Part shown: positions 1 through 11,938 of the stretch, in pieces | Position numbering within the stretch: position 1 is the stretch's first letter | Layout of the letters: every line of letters starts with the position of its first letter | Assembly (NCBI GenBank): GCA_031769625.1 | Contig: JAUIMM010000188.1 | Location: 7,358,501-7,422,500, forward strand | Direction of reading: 5' to 3' | Length of the DNA: 64,000 bases | Origin: Taudactylus pleione | Lineage: Eukaryota > Chordata > Amphibia > Anura > Myobatrachidae | Notes under the pieces: generated by a model | What the model saw: only the letters and a program-made list of their open reading frames with translations | Told to the model about the DNA's origin: nothing | Databases searched by the model: none | Position numbers and translations under genes: made by a program

Positions 1-617
1 GTTTTGTATATATTAATATAATGCATTCCAGATTTTTAGACATTATCACTGAAATAAGTCACAATCCCAACCAATAATAAAGTGATTTGTTGTACCCTCT
101 ATTTTCTGCTCTATGTGCACAGACTGGCTTACATTGGGGAGAAGCTGCAGCAAACCGTATTATCCCTGCCTGCAAACAGAAGGAGAGCCTGGTTCTTGTA
201 TATGGTTTGCCCTTGTGCACCTTGTAGCTGGTCTTGCACCTAGCTCTGAACTAGTTCCAGCGTCTCCTCACTCCGGGTTTTGCGCATTAAATATTAAAGG
301 TTTAAATATCGTTTATGCTTTTTTAATTAGTCACAAATAAAATCTTAGTTACTTTATGTAAGAAAGAAATGTGTAATAATCACAGATGTATGTGTAAATA
401 CTTCAGAATACAGAGAATATTTTGGGTAAAGCTTTACTAATGGGTGCAGAGGATTTCTCTCCGCTATGAAAAACAAGGATAATTCTGTTAAGTCATAGGA
501 CATTTTATTTCATTTATTGACATGAGCGGGTGCTTGGCTTTGATAAAATGAATGAGCCCAAAGTGACAAAGTTCCTAAGTGTACACCAATGCCTGTCTGT
601 ACCAAAGAGGACACTGT
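1..617. other. Upstream DNA, nothing recognised
   Basis: AT-rich single-copy-looking DNA. Short open frames here have no recognisable protein content and no splice context. I see no gene or clear repeat. Confidence 0.5.
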
Positions 618-627
618 GTGCAAAGTA

Positions 628-876
628 GGGATGTGCAGGCTCGGATAGGTTCGAGTTTGCATGCCGAGTTCGGATTTTTCCCTCCAAAAATCGGGTCTCA
701 GAAAGAGGCAAAACGTCATCTTTCATGGACCAACATCATCTTCCATGGACAAAAGTCCATGGAAGATGTTTGTCCATGAAAGATGACGTTTTGCCTCTTT
801 TTGAGACCCGATTTTTGGAGGGAAAAGTTTGAACTCTGCATGCAAACTCGAACCTATCCGAGCCTGCACATCCATA
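628..876. mobile_element. Foldback MITE with 10-bp target duplication
   Basis: The two halves are near-perfect reverse complements across the whole length, from GGATGTGCAGGCTCGG at the left to CCGAGCCTGCACATCC at the right, with a very short loop near 750. The element is flanked by the direct repeat GTGCAAAGTA at 618-627 and 877-886. Long terminal inverted repeats plus a 9-10 bp duplication fit a Mutator-like (MULE) non-autonomous transposon; that family assignment is inference. There is no coding capacity. Confidence 0.8.
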
Positions 877-987
877 GTGCAAAGTAGCTCGTAAACATCT
901 ATAAAATGTGTATTGATTGAAAGTAAGGAATGTTTCAGTATCCTCTAAAATAATAGTGGCTTTTCTATAACTAACTTTCTCTCTTCA

Positions 988-1135
988 AGGCTTAGTACAT
1001 CTTTCTGTGTTAAGGATAAATTAAATAAAGTACCAACCAATCAGCTCCAAACTGTCATGTTAAGGCTGTGTTTAAAAAAATGACAGGAGCTCATTAGTTG
1101 GTACTTTCTATCTCCATGGCTTAGTACATAGACCC
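988..1135. mobile_element. Small palindromic MITE
   Basis: The arms carry GTACCAACCAATCAGCTCC and the imperfect complement GAGCTCATTAGTTGGTAC, with GGCTTAGTACAT at both outer edges in mixed orientation. A related palindrome lies at 4549-4706. This type is widespread in frog introns (general knowledge). It is non-coding. Confidence 0.6.
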
Positions 1136-1449
1136 CAAAGTATGATTGATAGTAATAACTGTCAGTCAGTCACAGCATTAAATAAATATTAACCCTTTTA
1201 AAACAGAATAATATTTTTTTTTGTTATTCAACCTGCAGCTGCTTTATCAGGTAATTGTAACACCTGTGTGTATATATAATATACAAATACAACACACAAA
1301 TATTTAAAGCGATGGAAGGAAAATATAGTAAATGCAAATAAATAAAAAAATCTTAATGGCTATAAATAAAATATAAAATCAATTTAATAAAACTTGTACA
1401 TTAAGGACTAAGATACACCTATATTAATTTCACTAAATAGAATTGTATT

Positions 1450-2508
1450 ATGAACATGTACAGTGGTCAGGTCATGTTGGGGGTGTAGTGTCCTATGTCT
1501 GTATACAGTGTAATAGATGTGTATTATGGTCATGTACAGCGGTCAGGACATGTTAGGGGTGTAGTGTCCTATGTCTGTATACGGTGTAATAGATGTGTAT
1601 TATGGTCATGTACAGCGGTCAGGACATGTTAGGGGTGTAGTGTCCTATGTCTGTATACGGTGTAATAGATGTGTATTATGGTCATGTACAGCGGTCAGGT
1701 CATGTTGGGGGTGTAGTGTCCTATGTCTGTATACGGTGTAATAGATGTGTATTATGGTCATGTACAGCGGTCAGGTCATGTTGGGGGTGTAGTGTCCTGT
1801 GTCTATATACGGTGTAATAGATGTGTATTATGGTCATGTACAGCGGTCAGGACATGTTAGGGGTGTAGTGTCCTATGTCTGTATACGGTGTAATAGATGT
1901 GTATTATGGTCATGTACAGCGGTCAGGACATGTTAGGGGTGTAGTGTCCTATGTCTGTATACGGTGTAATAGATGTGTATTATGGTCATGTACAGCGGTC
2001 AGGACATGTTAGGGGTGTAGTGTCCTGTGTCTGTATACAGTGTAATAGATGTGTATTATGGTCATGTACAGCGGTCAGGACATGTTAGGGGTGTAGTGTC
2101 CTGTGTCTATATACGGTGTAATAGATGTGTATTATGGTCATGTACAGCGGTCAGGACATGTTAGGGGTGTAGTGTCCTATGTCTGTATCCGGTGTAATAG
2201 ATGTGTATTATGGTCATGTACAGCGGTCAGGACATGTTAGGGGTGTAGTGTCCTATGTCTGTATACGGTGTAATAGATGTGTATTATGGTCATGTACAGC
2301 GGTCAGGACATGTTGGGGGTGTAGTGTCCTGTGTCTATATACGGTGTAATAGATGTGTATTATGGTCAGGACATGTTGGGGGTGTAGTGTCCTGTGTCTA
2401 TATATGGTGTAATAGATGTGTATTATGGTCATGTACAGTGGTCAGGTCATGTTGGGGGTGTAGTGTCCTGTGTCTATATATGGTGTAATAGATGTGTATT
2501 ATAATCAT
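1450..2508. repeat. 76-bp minisatellite, about 14 copies
   Basis: A unit of 76 bp containing CATGTACAGCGGTCAGG and GGTGTAATAGATGTG repeats head to tail. Copies differ by a few substitutions (CGG/TGG, GACATG/GTCATG), and one copy near 2360 has an internal deletion. Short open frames across it are products of the repeat. Confidence 0.93.
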
Positions 2509-4127
2509 GGCCTTACAATGTAGACCCAGATGGTGACTAGCTGCCAATCAGGAGGCTAGGAGCCATGAATTGGGTGTGAACACTTCCCAGTGTGGCCCCC
2601 AATATAGCAAGAGAGAAGAACAAGAGGTGACATGTTTTCACCTTAAGTCCAAGTGCGCTGCGTCTGCTGTGTGTGGGGTAACTATGACCTCCTGCTAACA
2701 GGACTCTAGAAATCTGGCAAATTAGGGGAAGAGAGTATTGAGTGTGGGAGACAGTGCTATGAACAGGCATCCGACCTGGTGGTAACCAGCAGACAATCTA
2801 TCCTGGGAAGGGTTGGATATAAGCATTGATGTTGATTTCTATCTGAAAGTACGCGACTATTAGCTGTGATTGCACTGTTCCCATGCCATAGGGTTGTTCA
2901 GCAACCGTCCGGAACGCTCCTGTGTAATTATCAGTACATCAGTTCTTACTAAATTATATTTCTTTGTTTTAGGCATCCAGGGTGTAAATAGTAAAAGTGA
3001 CAGCATTAATAGATATCCCGGGCATTAAACATGCCTGAGACAAACCATAAATAAGGTGCAGTTATGCTTAGAAGACCTAGGGGAGGGATAACCCCAGTGT
3101 AGCAGGTTAGACAGCACTGGAAGCTGCCCTGCCCATTAGTCATAGTATTAGGTCCGCGAGCCACCTCCATGGACTGAGCTGGAGTCCTATTACCCAGAAT
3201 ATCCCGTCTTCCCAATGTATCGTAAATGTAATTATGCACACCCACAATGCTGCTGGAGGAGCAGTGCAAGAATGGTAGAAGATACTGTATGTACACACTT
3301 GACTTTTGGGGTGATATGGCACCATCGAATTGGTCGAATATTAAACAGCGCATAAGATATGATCCTTCAATTCGACGTGTTTCCATCCAACAAAATATGA
3401 TCGGAGGAGCTTATACCCTCTTGCAATATCGCATGAACGAGTTTCAAATCGAAAGAACAGGCCTACGATTGTACAGGTGTGTAAGCTATATAAAGGGATA
3501 ACTGTACCCCCTTATACTACCTTGTCACAAAACTACACCCCCTTTTTTGTGTGGGGGGGGCTGGGCTGGATTATAGGCGGGGCATCCGCCCCGGGGCCCT
3601 CACACCTTGTCCCCCTGCACTTACTATCCAGAAGCAGAGTAGTGTATTTAGCTGTCGCCGCTTCGCTCCACGGAGCTTCACTTTACACAGTAACAGTACA
3701 GTTTCACAAGATTTGATATCGAGGCAGAGAGCAGAGACGCCCAAGGCTCCTTTTCGCTCTGTTCCCCGGCTGCCTGTCCTGCAACAGCCACCTCGAGATC
3801 TTCACCTTCAATGTGCAGTCCCCGTCGGGTCCTGTCACTCTGTACCCAGCCAAAGAGCGGAGGGACCTGCCATCCCGGAGACTGACTGCCCGCTGAGCTG
3901 CTTCCACCTACTCTGCCTGCTGGTCTTTGTGCAGGCCTGCTGTGAGGAGGGGGTGCTCGCAGCATCATTACTTTAATCAGCAGCATCATTACCAAAGGGG
4001 GTACTCCCAGCAGCGGGACTCCTCTCCAACCACAGTCAGCACCTCCTGCAGAGACACATGCCCCTCAGCTGGCTCTGTCACCAGCGAGAGGCCTGGAAGA
4101 AGGGACTGCACCCATTTTCCCTCCCTT
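2509..4127. other. Upstream DNA, nothing recognised
   Basis: No gene, clear repeat or RNA identified. 3541-3620 is GC-rich with a G run and the palindrome-like GGCGGGGCATCCGCCCCG. Open frames of up to about 140 codons here have no recognisable domain. Confidence 0.4.
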
Positions 4128-4402
4128 TTAAAATGTAAGCTCTTGCGAGCAGGGCCCTCTACCCTCTTGTGCTTCTCCCTACTTTAGTTTCATCTACTTC
4201 TTACTCCCCACTAGGGCACCTAACACTTGGTTGCTTTGCTCTGTTGCTTATCTGGGTGTTATGGTCGCTAATGTAGCAATATATATTATCCATGCCCTAG
4301 CCCTGTATTATATTGTACTGTAAGTCGCTTGTCTACAATTTGTTTATGTACTATGTAAGGCGCTGCGGAACACTTGTGGCACCATATAAATAAATTATAA
4401 TG
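4128..4402 (+). repeat. Dispersed retroposon-like repeat, copy 1
   Basis: It starts with AATGTAAGCTCTTGCGAGCA and ends with GGCGCTGCGGAACACTTGTG followed by an ATAAAT-rich tail. The same sequence recurs at 8416-8655 (+) and 50283-50572 (-). The simple-sequence 3' tail and dispersed copies suggest a LINE or SINE 3' end. It is familiar from anuran genomes, but I cannot name the family. Confidence 0.75.
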
Positions 4403-4548
4403 AAGGTGGTCCAGGCCCTGGTGCGGTTGCCAAATTACTACCTTGCCCCGGGTGACAAGTTTCGGGCCTGCCTTCCATTGTCACAAGTGTGTATATGTAT
4501 ATATATATATATATACATACATATACACACACATCTTGTTGGACCAGA

Positions 4549-4706
4549 TGTACTAAGCTCTGAAATGTGATCAACTGGAGAGTGATAAACCACCAACCAA
4601 CCAGCTCCCAAATGTAATTTTTCAAACACATGTAACATGACAGTTGGGAGCTGTGTGGCTGGTGGTTTATCACTCTCCAGTTTATCATTTTTCAGAGCTT
4701 ACTACA
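4549..4706. mobile_element. Palindromic MITE
   Basis: Inverted arms GGAGAGTGATAAACCACCA and TGGTGGTTTATCACTCTCC surround AGCTCCCAA / TTGGGAGCT and a short loop, with CTCTGAAA / TTTTTCAGAG outside. It is a relative of the palindrome at 988-1135. A short TA/CA microsatellite (4493-4530) abuts it on the left. Confidence 0.75.
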
Positions 4707-4904
4707 GCTCCCCCATTGTGTTATCTCTTACCACATGTCTACAGCTGTTGTGGAACTAAAATACAAACAAGTCTGCACTCTTCCCATCATCTTTGTGCAG
4801 CACAGTTTAAATGTTGGCTATGCTGATACTTGTAGTTCTACAAGCTGGGGCCGGGACTGGATATGTACTATCATGATTATTTACATCCTCAGCCCAGGGC
4901 TCCC

Positions 4905-5142
4905 TGACAGAACACAGCAGCAGCATAGTCTCCGGCCACGCCCACCAGGCACAGAACTCTCCCCTTCCACGCCCACACGCCGTGCAGTAACCAGGCATCC
5001 GGGCATGGCCCCGCCCTCATGGCTTGTGGCTGTGACGGCGGAGTAATTAGCTCCGCCCACCTGACTCAGTTGGTGAGACTGGTGGCGAGGCGGGGTCACG
5101 TGACGTCGGTGACGCAGTTGTTTGGAGCGACGTGGTGGAGAG
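4905..5142 (+). promoter_or_regulatory. dym: CpG-rich TATA-less promoter, probably of dym
   Basis: An abrupt CpG-rich stretch in an AT-rich neighbourhood. It contains GC-box-like CCCCGCCC and CTCCGCCCACC, an E-box CACGTG directly joined to a CRE-like TGACGTCGG, and a second GTGACGCAG half-site around 5095-5115. No TATA box is visible. It lies immediately 5' of a consensus splice donor at 5191/5192. Assignment to dym rests on orientation and the absence of any other gene before dym exon 2 (inference). The transcription start is not determined. Confidence 0.65.
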
Positions 5143-5191
5143 ATGGCGGCTGCGGCGGAGTGACTGACAGCAGAGGGGGAGACCGGAGAGG
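5120..5191 (+). other. dym: Probable non-coding exon 1 of dym, with small uORF
   Basis: The 3' boundary is the donor GAGAGG|GTGAGA at 5191/5192. The 5' boundary is approximate. The only ATG (5143) opens a six-residue uORF, MAAAAE, closed by TGA at 5161-5163, so the exon cannot start the main protein. A CpG-promoter first exon that is entirely 5' UTR matches dymeclin genes elsewhere, where the start codon is in exon 2 (family knowledge). The join to 33356 is predicted and not proven. Confidence 0.55.
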
Positions 5192-5234
5192 GTGAGAGGT
5201 ATAGTGTCACCTCTCCATTATGCTGTGATACCCC

Positions 5235-6740
5235 CTACAGGACACTTACTGTTCCTCCTCTCATCAGTCACCTGTCCTCACACTCATCCCTCCCCTACAG
5301 GACACTCACTGTCTGCTCTCCCATCACTCACCTGTCCTCACACTCCTCCTTCCTACAGGACACTCACTGTCCCCAATCCCATCACTCACCTGTCCTCACA
5401 CTCATCCCTCCCCTACAGGACACTCACTGTCCCCAATCCCATCACTCACCTGTCCTCACACTCATCCCTCCTACAGGACACTCACTGTCTGCTCTCCCGT
5501 CACTCACCTGTCCTCACACTCATCCCTCCCCTACAGGACACTCACTGTCCCCAATCCCATCACTCATCTGTCCTCACACTCATCCCTCCTACAGGACACT
5601 CACTGTCTGCTCTCCCATCACTCACCTGTCCTCACACTCATCCCTCCCCTACAGGACACTCACTGTCCCCAATCCCATCACTCATCTGTCCTCACACTCA
5701 TCCCTCCTACAGGACACTCACTGTCTGCTCTCCCATCACTCACCTGTCCTCACACTCATCCCTCCCCTACAGGACACTCACTGTCCCCAATCCCATCACT
5801 CACCTGTCCTCACACTCATCCCTCCCCTACAGGACACTCACTGTCTGCTCTCCCATCACTCACCTGTCCTCACACTCATCCCTCCCCTACAGGACACTCA
5901 CTGTCCCCAATCTCGTCACTCACCTGTCCTCACACTCATCCCTCCTACAGGACACTCACTGTCTGCTCTCCCATCACTCACCTGTCCTCACACTCATCCC
6001 TCCTACAGGACACTCACTGTCCCCAATTCCATCACTCACCTGTCCTCACACTCATCCCTCCCCTACAGGACACTCACTGTCCCCAATCCCATCACTCACC
6101 TGTCCTCACACTCATCCCTCCTACAGGACATTCACTGTCCCCAATCCCATCACTCACCTGTCCTCACACTCATCCCTCCCCTACAGGACACTCACTGTCT
6201 GCTCTCCCATCACTCACCTGTCCTCACACTCATCCCTCCTACAGGACATTCACTGTCCCCAATCCCATCACTCACCTGTCCTCACACTCATCCCTCCCCT
6301 ACACATGTCCCCAATCCCATCACACCTGTCCTTACACTCATCCCTCCCATACAGGACACTTGCTGTCCCCTCTCACATCACTCACCTGTCCTCACACTCA
6401 TCCCTCCCCTACAGGACACTTGCTGTCCTCACACTCATCCCTCCCCTACAGGACATTCACTGTCCCCTCTCCCATCACTCCCCTGTCCTCACACTCATCC
6501 CTCCCCTACAGGACATCCACTGTCCCCTCTCCCATCACTCCCCTGTCCTCACACTCATCCCTCCCCTACAGGACACTCGCTGTCCCCAATCCCATCACTC
6601 ACCTGTCCTCACACTCATCCCTCCCCTACAGGACACTCCCCGTCCCCTCTCCCATCACTCCCCTGTCCTCACACTCATCCCTCCCCTACAGGACACTCAC
6701 TGTCCCCACTTCCATCACTTCCCTGTCCTCACACTCATCC
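5235..6740. repeat. 60-bp minisatellite, about 25 copies, with splice-acceptor-like units
   Basis: Units of about 60 bp (some 57) built on TCACACTCATCCCTCCC-CTACAGGACACTCACTG-TCCCCAATCCC or a TCTGCTCTCCC variant. Each unit has a pyrimidine-rich run followed by CTACAG|GA. It begins about 45 bp inside intron 1. A 686-codon open frame over it is an artefact of unit lengths divisible by three. Confidence 0.93.
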
Positions 6741-7114
6741 CTTCTCTTATCACTTGCCCCCATCTTTTCCCTTCCAATAGAATTCTTACTTGTTCTCTCT
6801 ATGATCCCTTCTCTCCTACAGGACTGTTACCTGGCCTGTCCTCCCTGTCATCCCTACCCTCTGGTAGTACACTCTCCTGTCCCCTCTCTCATATATTCCC
6901 CTTCAGCAGGACACTTACCTGCCTTAACATCCCATCACTTACCTGTACTTGCTGTCACCACCTCTTCATTATATTCTCTAGTCCTATCAGGATTTTGTAT
7001 TCAAAATGGAAAGGAACTTGCCTATTGTACGCAGGCCAATTTACCTATTTATACTACTTAACACCTGCTGAATACAGCCCCCCCTCTTATTTTTATACAT
7101 GTGATGTCTCTATT
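6741..7114. other. dym: Intron 1 DNA, degenerate minisatellite edge
   Basis: Pyrimidine-rich sequence that looks like eroded units of the preceding array up to about 6960, then unremarkable intron. Confidence 0.4.
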
Positions 7115-7850
7115 ACCCCTTTCAGACATACACCCTGGCAAATACACTGCTCCGACCCAGGTCATTTTAACACTGATGTAACCTGGGTCCCAGCTCGGAG
7201 AACCCCTTTCACACTACACTGCAGACTCTGGATTTTCCCATATTGGACTTGATTCAACGCAAATTGAATAGCGTCCGGAATGAGCTCCCTGAGCTATTCA
7301 ATCCAGTGTGCTGTTATGCCCGACGAAGGAGTTTTTCTCGCATCCCTCCCAAGATGCGAGCAGAAATTTGACAAAACTCCTGGCACAATGCTGTTTTCTG
7401 CCCTTAGGGTGGTGGAAACAGCATCGCGCCAGGCAGTTAAGTCGGAGAATGCCCGTTCTCATGACTAAACACCACGTTTAAGGTGTGAGAACGAGCATTC
7501 TCCAGGAGCTCCTTGCCGGCGCTATTCAATTCACGTTGAATTGAATCGTGCCACACATAAGCCGTGTCTGCCCAGGTATTCAGTGTGAACTGCCGTCTGC
7601 GTCTGCTGAGGTCATCTGTAACAGCCCCAAATAGCCAATCAGCTTGCTCTCAGCGCTACCCTGGTCTGAAAACCTGTGTTGCACCATTCATACATAAGCC
7701 GGGCCACTGATCCGGTGTGCAAGTCTCGGGAGTAACTCTGGTTGATTGATTGTCAACACGGGTCTGATCCTTTCAGACATGAGCAGGACCCGGGTTGACT
7801 TGGCGTGCTCTGGCAAGTTTCCGGATTTTTGGATATATCTGAAAGGAGTA
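7115..7850. mobile_element. MITE with CCCCTTTCAGACATA termini, holding a second MITE
   Basis: The left end ACCCCTTTCAGACATA and right end ATATCTGAAAGGAGTAT are inverted repeats. The same termini bound the element at 23431-24140. An inner element, about 7243-7552, has its own inverted ends (GATTCAACGCAAATTGAATA / TTCAATTCACGTTGAATTGA), so one MITE appears to have landed in another. There is no coding potential and the superfamily is not determined. Confidence 0.7.
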
Positions 7851-8415
7851 TGAGTGGTATATTGCTAATGAACAGAAAGGTTTGATATAATGTTTGGTTT
7901 GTAACCATGGACACTGTTAATGACAATAACTAAATACTACTGAAAATGAAATACATTGAGAGCTTCAATAAATATATTTATAACTTTTAATAATTTATTA
8001 TTATTATTAGTGATGTAATACTTTGAACACTTTGTTCTGTTTTGTTTAGCTGTAATGCATGGCTCAGCAACCTTACGTACATCGAAACAGGACGCTTGTG
8101 AGCACCTGTGTCTCATGGATATAATGTGATGTATAGAGATATTGGGGAATATTTCTGACAGTTGCTGCACATAACTAGCTCACTGCAGTCGAACTACATG
8201 TAAAATGCAGTTGTCATATTTCACTGAACCGTATGACAACCGCTACTACCTGCAATGTATAAGCATTAGGTATAATTTCAAGGCGAAATCTTACTCCAAG
8301 TGACTTCCTCACATACTGTATAGTAGGAAGCCAACCATCTCTCATCCTAACCCTCTGCACTATGCTCGCTGCCTACCCAATCTGTGTCATCCCTGTCTGT
8401 CTGCCCCCTCCCCTT
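7851..8415. other. dym: Intron 1 DNA, nothing recognised
   Basis: AT-rich, with an ATTATTATTA microsatellite near 7990-8010. No gene seen. Confidence 0.4.
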
Positions 8416-8655
8416 TAGAATGTAAGCTCTCACGAGCAGGGCCCTCTTCCCCATGTGCTTTTTTCCACCTTACAACAGCACCTAATCCTTGCCTTTTGCC
8501 ACCCTGCTACTGTTGCAGCAATATCTATATACTATGTATTTATCCTGCATTATCTTGTACTGTAAGTCACAGTTATCATGTTCTTTTCTACTGTTTATGT
8601 ACTTTGTTAGGCGCTGCGGAACCCTTGTGGCACCATATAAATAAAAGATAATACT
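8416..8655 (+). repeat. Dispersed retroposon-like repeat, copy 2
   Basis: It opens with AATGTAAGCTCTCACGAGCA and ends with GGCGCTGCGGAACCCTTGTG then ATATAAATAAA and an ATAATA tail, matching 4128-4402. Confidence 0.78.
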
Positions 8656-8711
8656 GGTTACAACATGTTTGCTATCTAATGATGGAGCCACTACTACTTA
8701 TGTTTCCTACT

Positions 8712-9580
8712 ATGTCCCGTATTCAATCTGGAGCGAAAAGCCGAAATCGGCGAAAAAGTTTCGCTGATGACGTTATTTTGCCAGGCAGAAAATTATCACG
8801 TTATTCAATTTGAAAGACTTTCCGCCTAGTCGGAAAGTCAAAGCAATGTTATAGGCGAAAAAGTTTTGTCTATGAATAGCAGGTGGAAAAAAGTGCAGAA
8901 TTGGGGTTTTGGGGTGCAACGTTGCGGGAACCCCTGTGCAACCTTCAGAAAGTCCCCCAAAGGTAATCGGTGTCAAATTTGTTTTAAAAAAAGACTTAAG
9001 AACACCTCATAAAATCACTTTCAATTTGGGGGTAAAAAAAAAAAAGTTGGGGACAAAGTAAAAAACTAGCGAACTAGCCTCCAGGGGGGTCCCCAAGTAT
9101 GCCCCAGGTGTTTTTTTCTTTGCAGGTGCTTGTGGCAGGTGGATTTTTCATGATTTTTAAAACTTGACATTAGCGACTTTAAAATATGCTGAACCCCAAA
9201 TTTTGCTGGGATAAGTTATTTTCTACAAAAAAACCTCCAAAATACTATTCTTCACTACTTATACAAAAACGCTATTTAGCACCTATGGAGCCCGTTTAAA
9301 AACACCAAATACCTTCAGCAAGGCAAATCGGGGGGAACCATAGTGAAGCCCCATGTCAGAGCATCTTTTGGGGGGTGTCAGGCTGATTTCCCCAAATCTC
9401 ACAGGACTTTCCACTTGTTTCAGTTTCGCCGGGTCCCGTTTTCGCGTCCTTTCAAATTGAATACGGGGATATGCGGGGACGCGCGCGCGATACTTTTCCG
9501 CCTGCAAAAAGGCGAAGTAGGCGGAAAATCCAGGAGGCGATAAAGTATCGCGGGTGCGAATTAAATTGAATACGGGCCTA
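8712..9580. mobile_element. MITE with CCCGTATTCAAT termini
   Basis: The left end TCCCGTATTCAAT and right end ATTGAATACGGGCCTA are inverted repeats. Inner parts are also self-complementary (GGCGAAAAAGTTTCGC and similar). It is about 870 bp, with no transposase-like frame. Confidence 0.65.
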
Positions 9581-9686
9581 TGTTTTACTAAATATTTAAG
9601 GAGAAAATGACACGAATTCAAACATAACAACGTGGCTAAATGCTTGGAATACTTGTGATTAAAAGTTGACATAAACCTACAAACAT

Positions 9687-9945
9687 AGGGGGCGATTCTA
9701 TTCACTGCGATGTTAAGTTGACTAGAAGCACTTAAGTTGGAGAATGTCGGTACTCGCGACTTAAGCAGGGTGTTTAGTCAGAGAATGCCAGTTCTTGCGA
9801 CTAAAGTGCCAGCCATGAGGTTGTTAGCGTCGCGCTAAGCCGGAAAACAGCCTTGCGGCCGGTACTTTAGTCGGACTAAACATCGTGGTCAATTGAATAT
9901 CTCTGGGAGCTCCCTCCCGGCGCTATTTATAACTGCTCCCATAGA
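9687..9945. mobile_element. Degenerate MITE
   Basis: The ends GGGGGCGATTCTATTCACTG and the approximate complement near 9920-9945, plus internal repeated CTTAAGTTGGAGAATG / TTTAGTCAGAGAATG motifs, resemble the inner MITE at 7243-7552. Boundaries are approximate. Confidence 0.45.
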
Positions 9946-9989
9946 TTCGTATACATAGAAGAAGTGCAAAAATAACAACCACACATCAC

Positions 9990-10331
9990 ACTTGCCTACT
10001 ATGGGTATCTCCTCTCTGGGAGAAACCTGGAAAGGACACACAACTGACCACTTTAGGGTGGGGTAGCCGTACTCTCACGTCATTAGTCCCCGTGACTGCA
10101 AAATACAAAGAATCGCGGGTCCGTGATGAGGGGTCAGAGCTAAAATCTTGTCATTCATTTAAATTTAGCCCCCCCCCCTTTGAACTACGACTCCCAGCAA
10201 TTATCTCCATCCCGCCCACTTCTTCAGCAAGTGGGCGGGATACGGGAGTCCGGCCACTCTTCTGGGGGTGCAGGGGACTACCCGAAAAAATAATGAGACT
10301 CCCGCACCTTCTGGGAGATTAGGCAAGTATG
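9990..10331. mobile_element. MITE with ACTTGCCTAC termini
   Basis: The ends ACTTGCCTACT and TTAGGCAAGTATGTAG are inverted, followed inward by CTCTGGGAG / CTTCTGGGAG. It contains GGCGGGATAC-type GC-rich inner sequence. This is a MITE type frequent in frogs (general knowledge). Confidence 0.65.
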
Positions 10332-10337
10332 TAGTCT

Positions 10338-10560
10338 TCTCGCTAGGCAGTGTTAGCAGGGCACTGTACCCTGCCCAATTTTAAAACCTCAAAATGCGCC
10401 CTGCCCTACCTGCGGGCTCCCTACTGATAGTCTGCTGGGTGCTGTCCCCACCCGCGGGCTGCAGTGTCCCACGGGGGGCAATTGCAGTGCAGCGCTTACT
10501 GCCGGTAAATAGATGCCATGTACATGCGCACGTCATCTATTAGCAGTGAGGAGAGAGCTT
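10338..10560 (-). mobile_element. Fragment of the GC-rich MITE family also at 41750-42139
   Basis: GCTAGGCAGTGTTAGCAGGG, ACCTGCGGGCTCC, CACCCGCGGGCTGCAGTGTCC and a closing hairpin around CATGTACATGCGCACG match the reverse complement of the 41750-42139 insertion. Only part of the element is present. Confidence 0.55.
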
Positions 10561-11903
10561 AGAGCTGTGCACTGATACCGCTTTTCCCCCATGTACTAAT
10601 GTGGAGATGTGTATGACTCCCTCGTCATTATCGCCACACTTAGCTTCAAGATAGTGTGCCGATGTGCAGGCAAATGTATAAGGTCAGTGGCCCTGACAGG
10701 ACCGACAACTGCAGCTATTGATTTAGCGGCTGTCGTTGCCACACCACAGCTCACCGTACTTACAAAAAATAATTGTTAATTTTTTTTTCCAATTTGCTGC
10801 GGGTGTCGCTGGGGTGGTTCTGACCGGAGCACGCACAGATGCACTGCAAGTGCCGGTCAGAAGCCGAAAGAGGGAGAGTGCAACTCGCTGAAGCGGGGAG
10901 ATAACATTCTCCCTCTTCAACAAAAACTTTTTTAATACAAGCGGCAGTTATCAGGATCCGCTACAGCACGATCCAGAGGCTTCAGCGCAATCCAGAGGTG
11001 AAATAACGGCTGTTAGCTGCCGGGTAATACGTCTTTCCCATGGATCATTAGTCTGTGTGGTGGTTAGTGACTGCCATCAGCTGTATAATTAGTAGCCCTT
11101 CCTCTTTACATTGACTTCCTGATCAAAGAGCAACCTAATGTGTTTCCATGATCAAACATATGGTGATTCCGTTACCACAAATTACAGCCTAGAAAAAATG
11201 TCAGGACCATCTCCTTTAGCAAATAAGCATGTATTTAGAAACTTTAATATAAAACTGACTTTTGAGGTAATATATCAAAATCTGAATACATAATTATTAT
11301 AATCAAACTTTACCTTTTTCGATAATGGAATCGCATTTACTGTTGCACATTTTACAATATAATGGAAAGAGAATTATTTATGGCTGTTATTAGTTCCATT
11401 TAATTAACCCTGATATTGAGATATTATGTGATAATTTAATCAAACATATATTGTCATTGCTGTATATGCAAATGCATGAAATCCTGTCTATAATATTATT
11501 TCCTTGCAGTGAACACTGATCGTTTAAAGAGCCCTAATATATAGTACTAGATCACAAATCAATTTTTTCACCTCAAACAGCAAAATAGCGCACGTCAGCC
11601 GATTGATAATGCCAACGTCTTGCATCTGTTTTGACATTTATGCTTTCTGGCCTTGCAGGCTGACAGGACTCGGGCAGGTTGCGGGAAGCTTCAGCTACCG
11701 CAGCCTGACCCCAGGGGGCAACCATCGCGATCGATGTTGGTGATGCCAGGCTGAGACCTCGGTCGCAGCGCTGGGATTGCAGATGCAGCAGGAGGTGTCA
11801 GTATTTGCATTTTTGCAGGACGGCACTGTAAAGCCACGTGCGGCTTTGTAATACCGGCCTCTGCTGAATGTCCATATTTTCATGTAATTGCCCACAGGTT
11901 TAT

Positions 11904-11938
<35 letters not shown>

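Noticed and set aside
5192..7252. 686-codon open frame rich in Ser, His, Pro and Thr
   Set aside because: It is the 60-bp minisatellite read in a frame kept open by unit lengths divisible by three; no start context and it begins at the splice donor.
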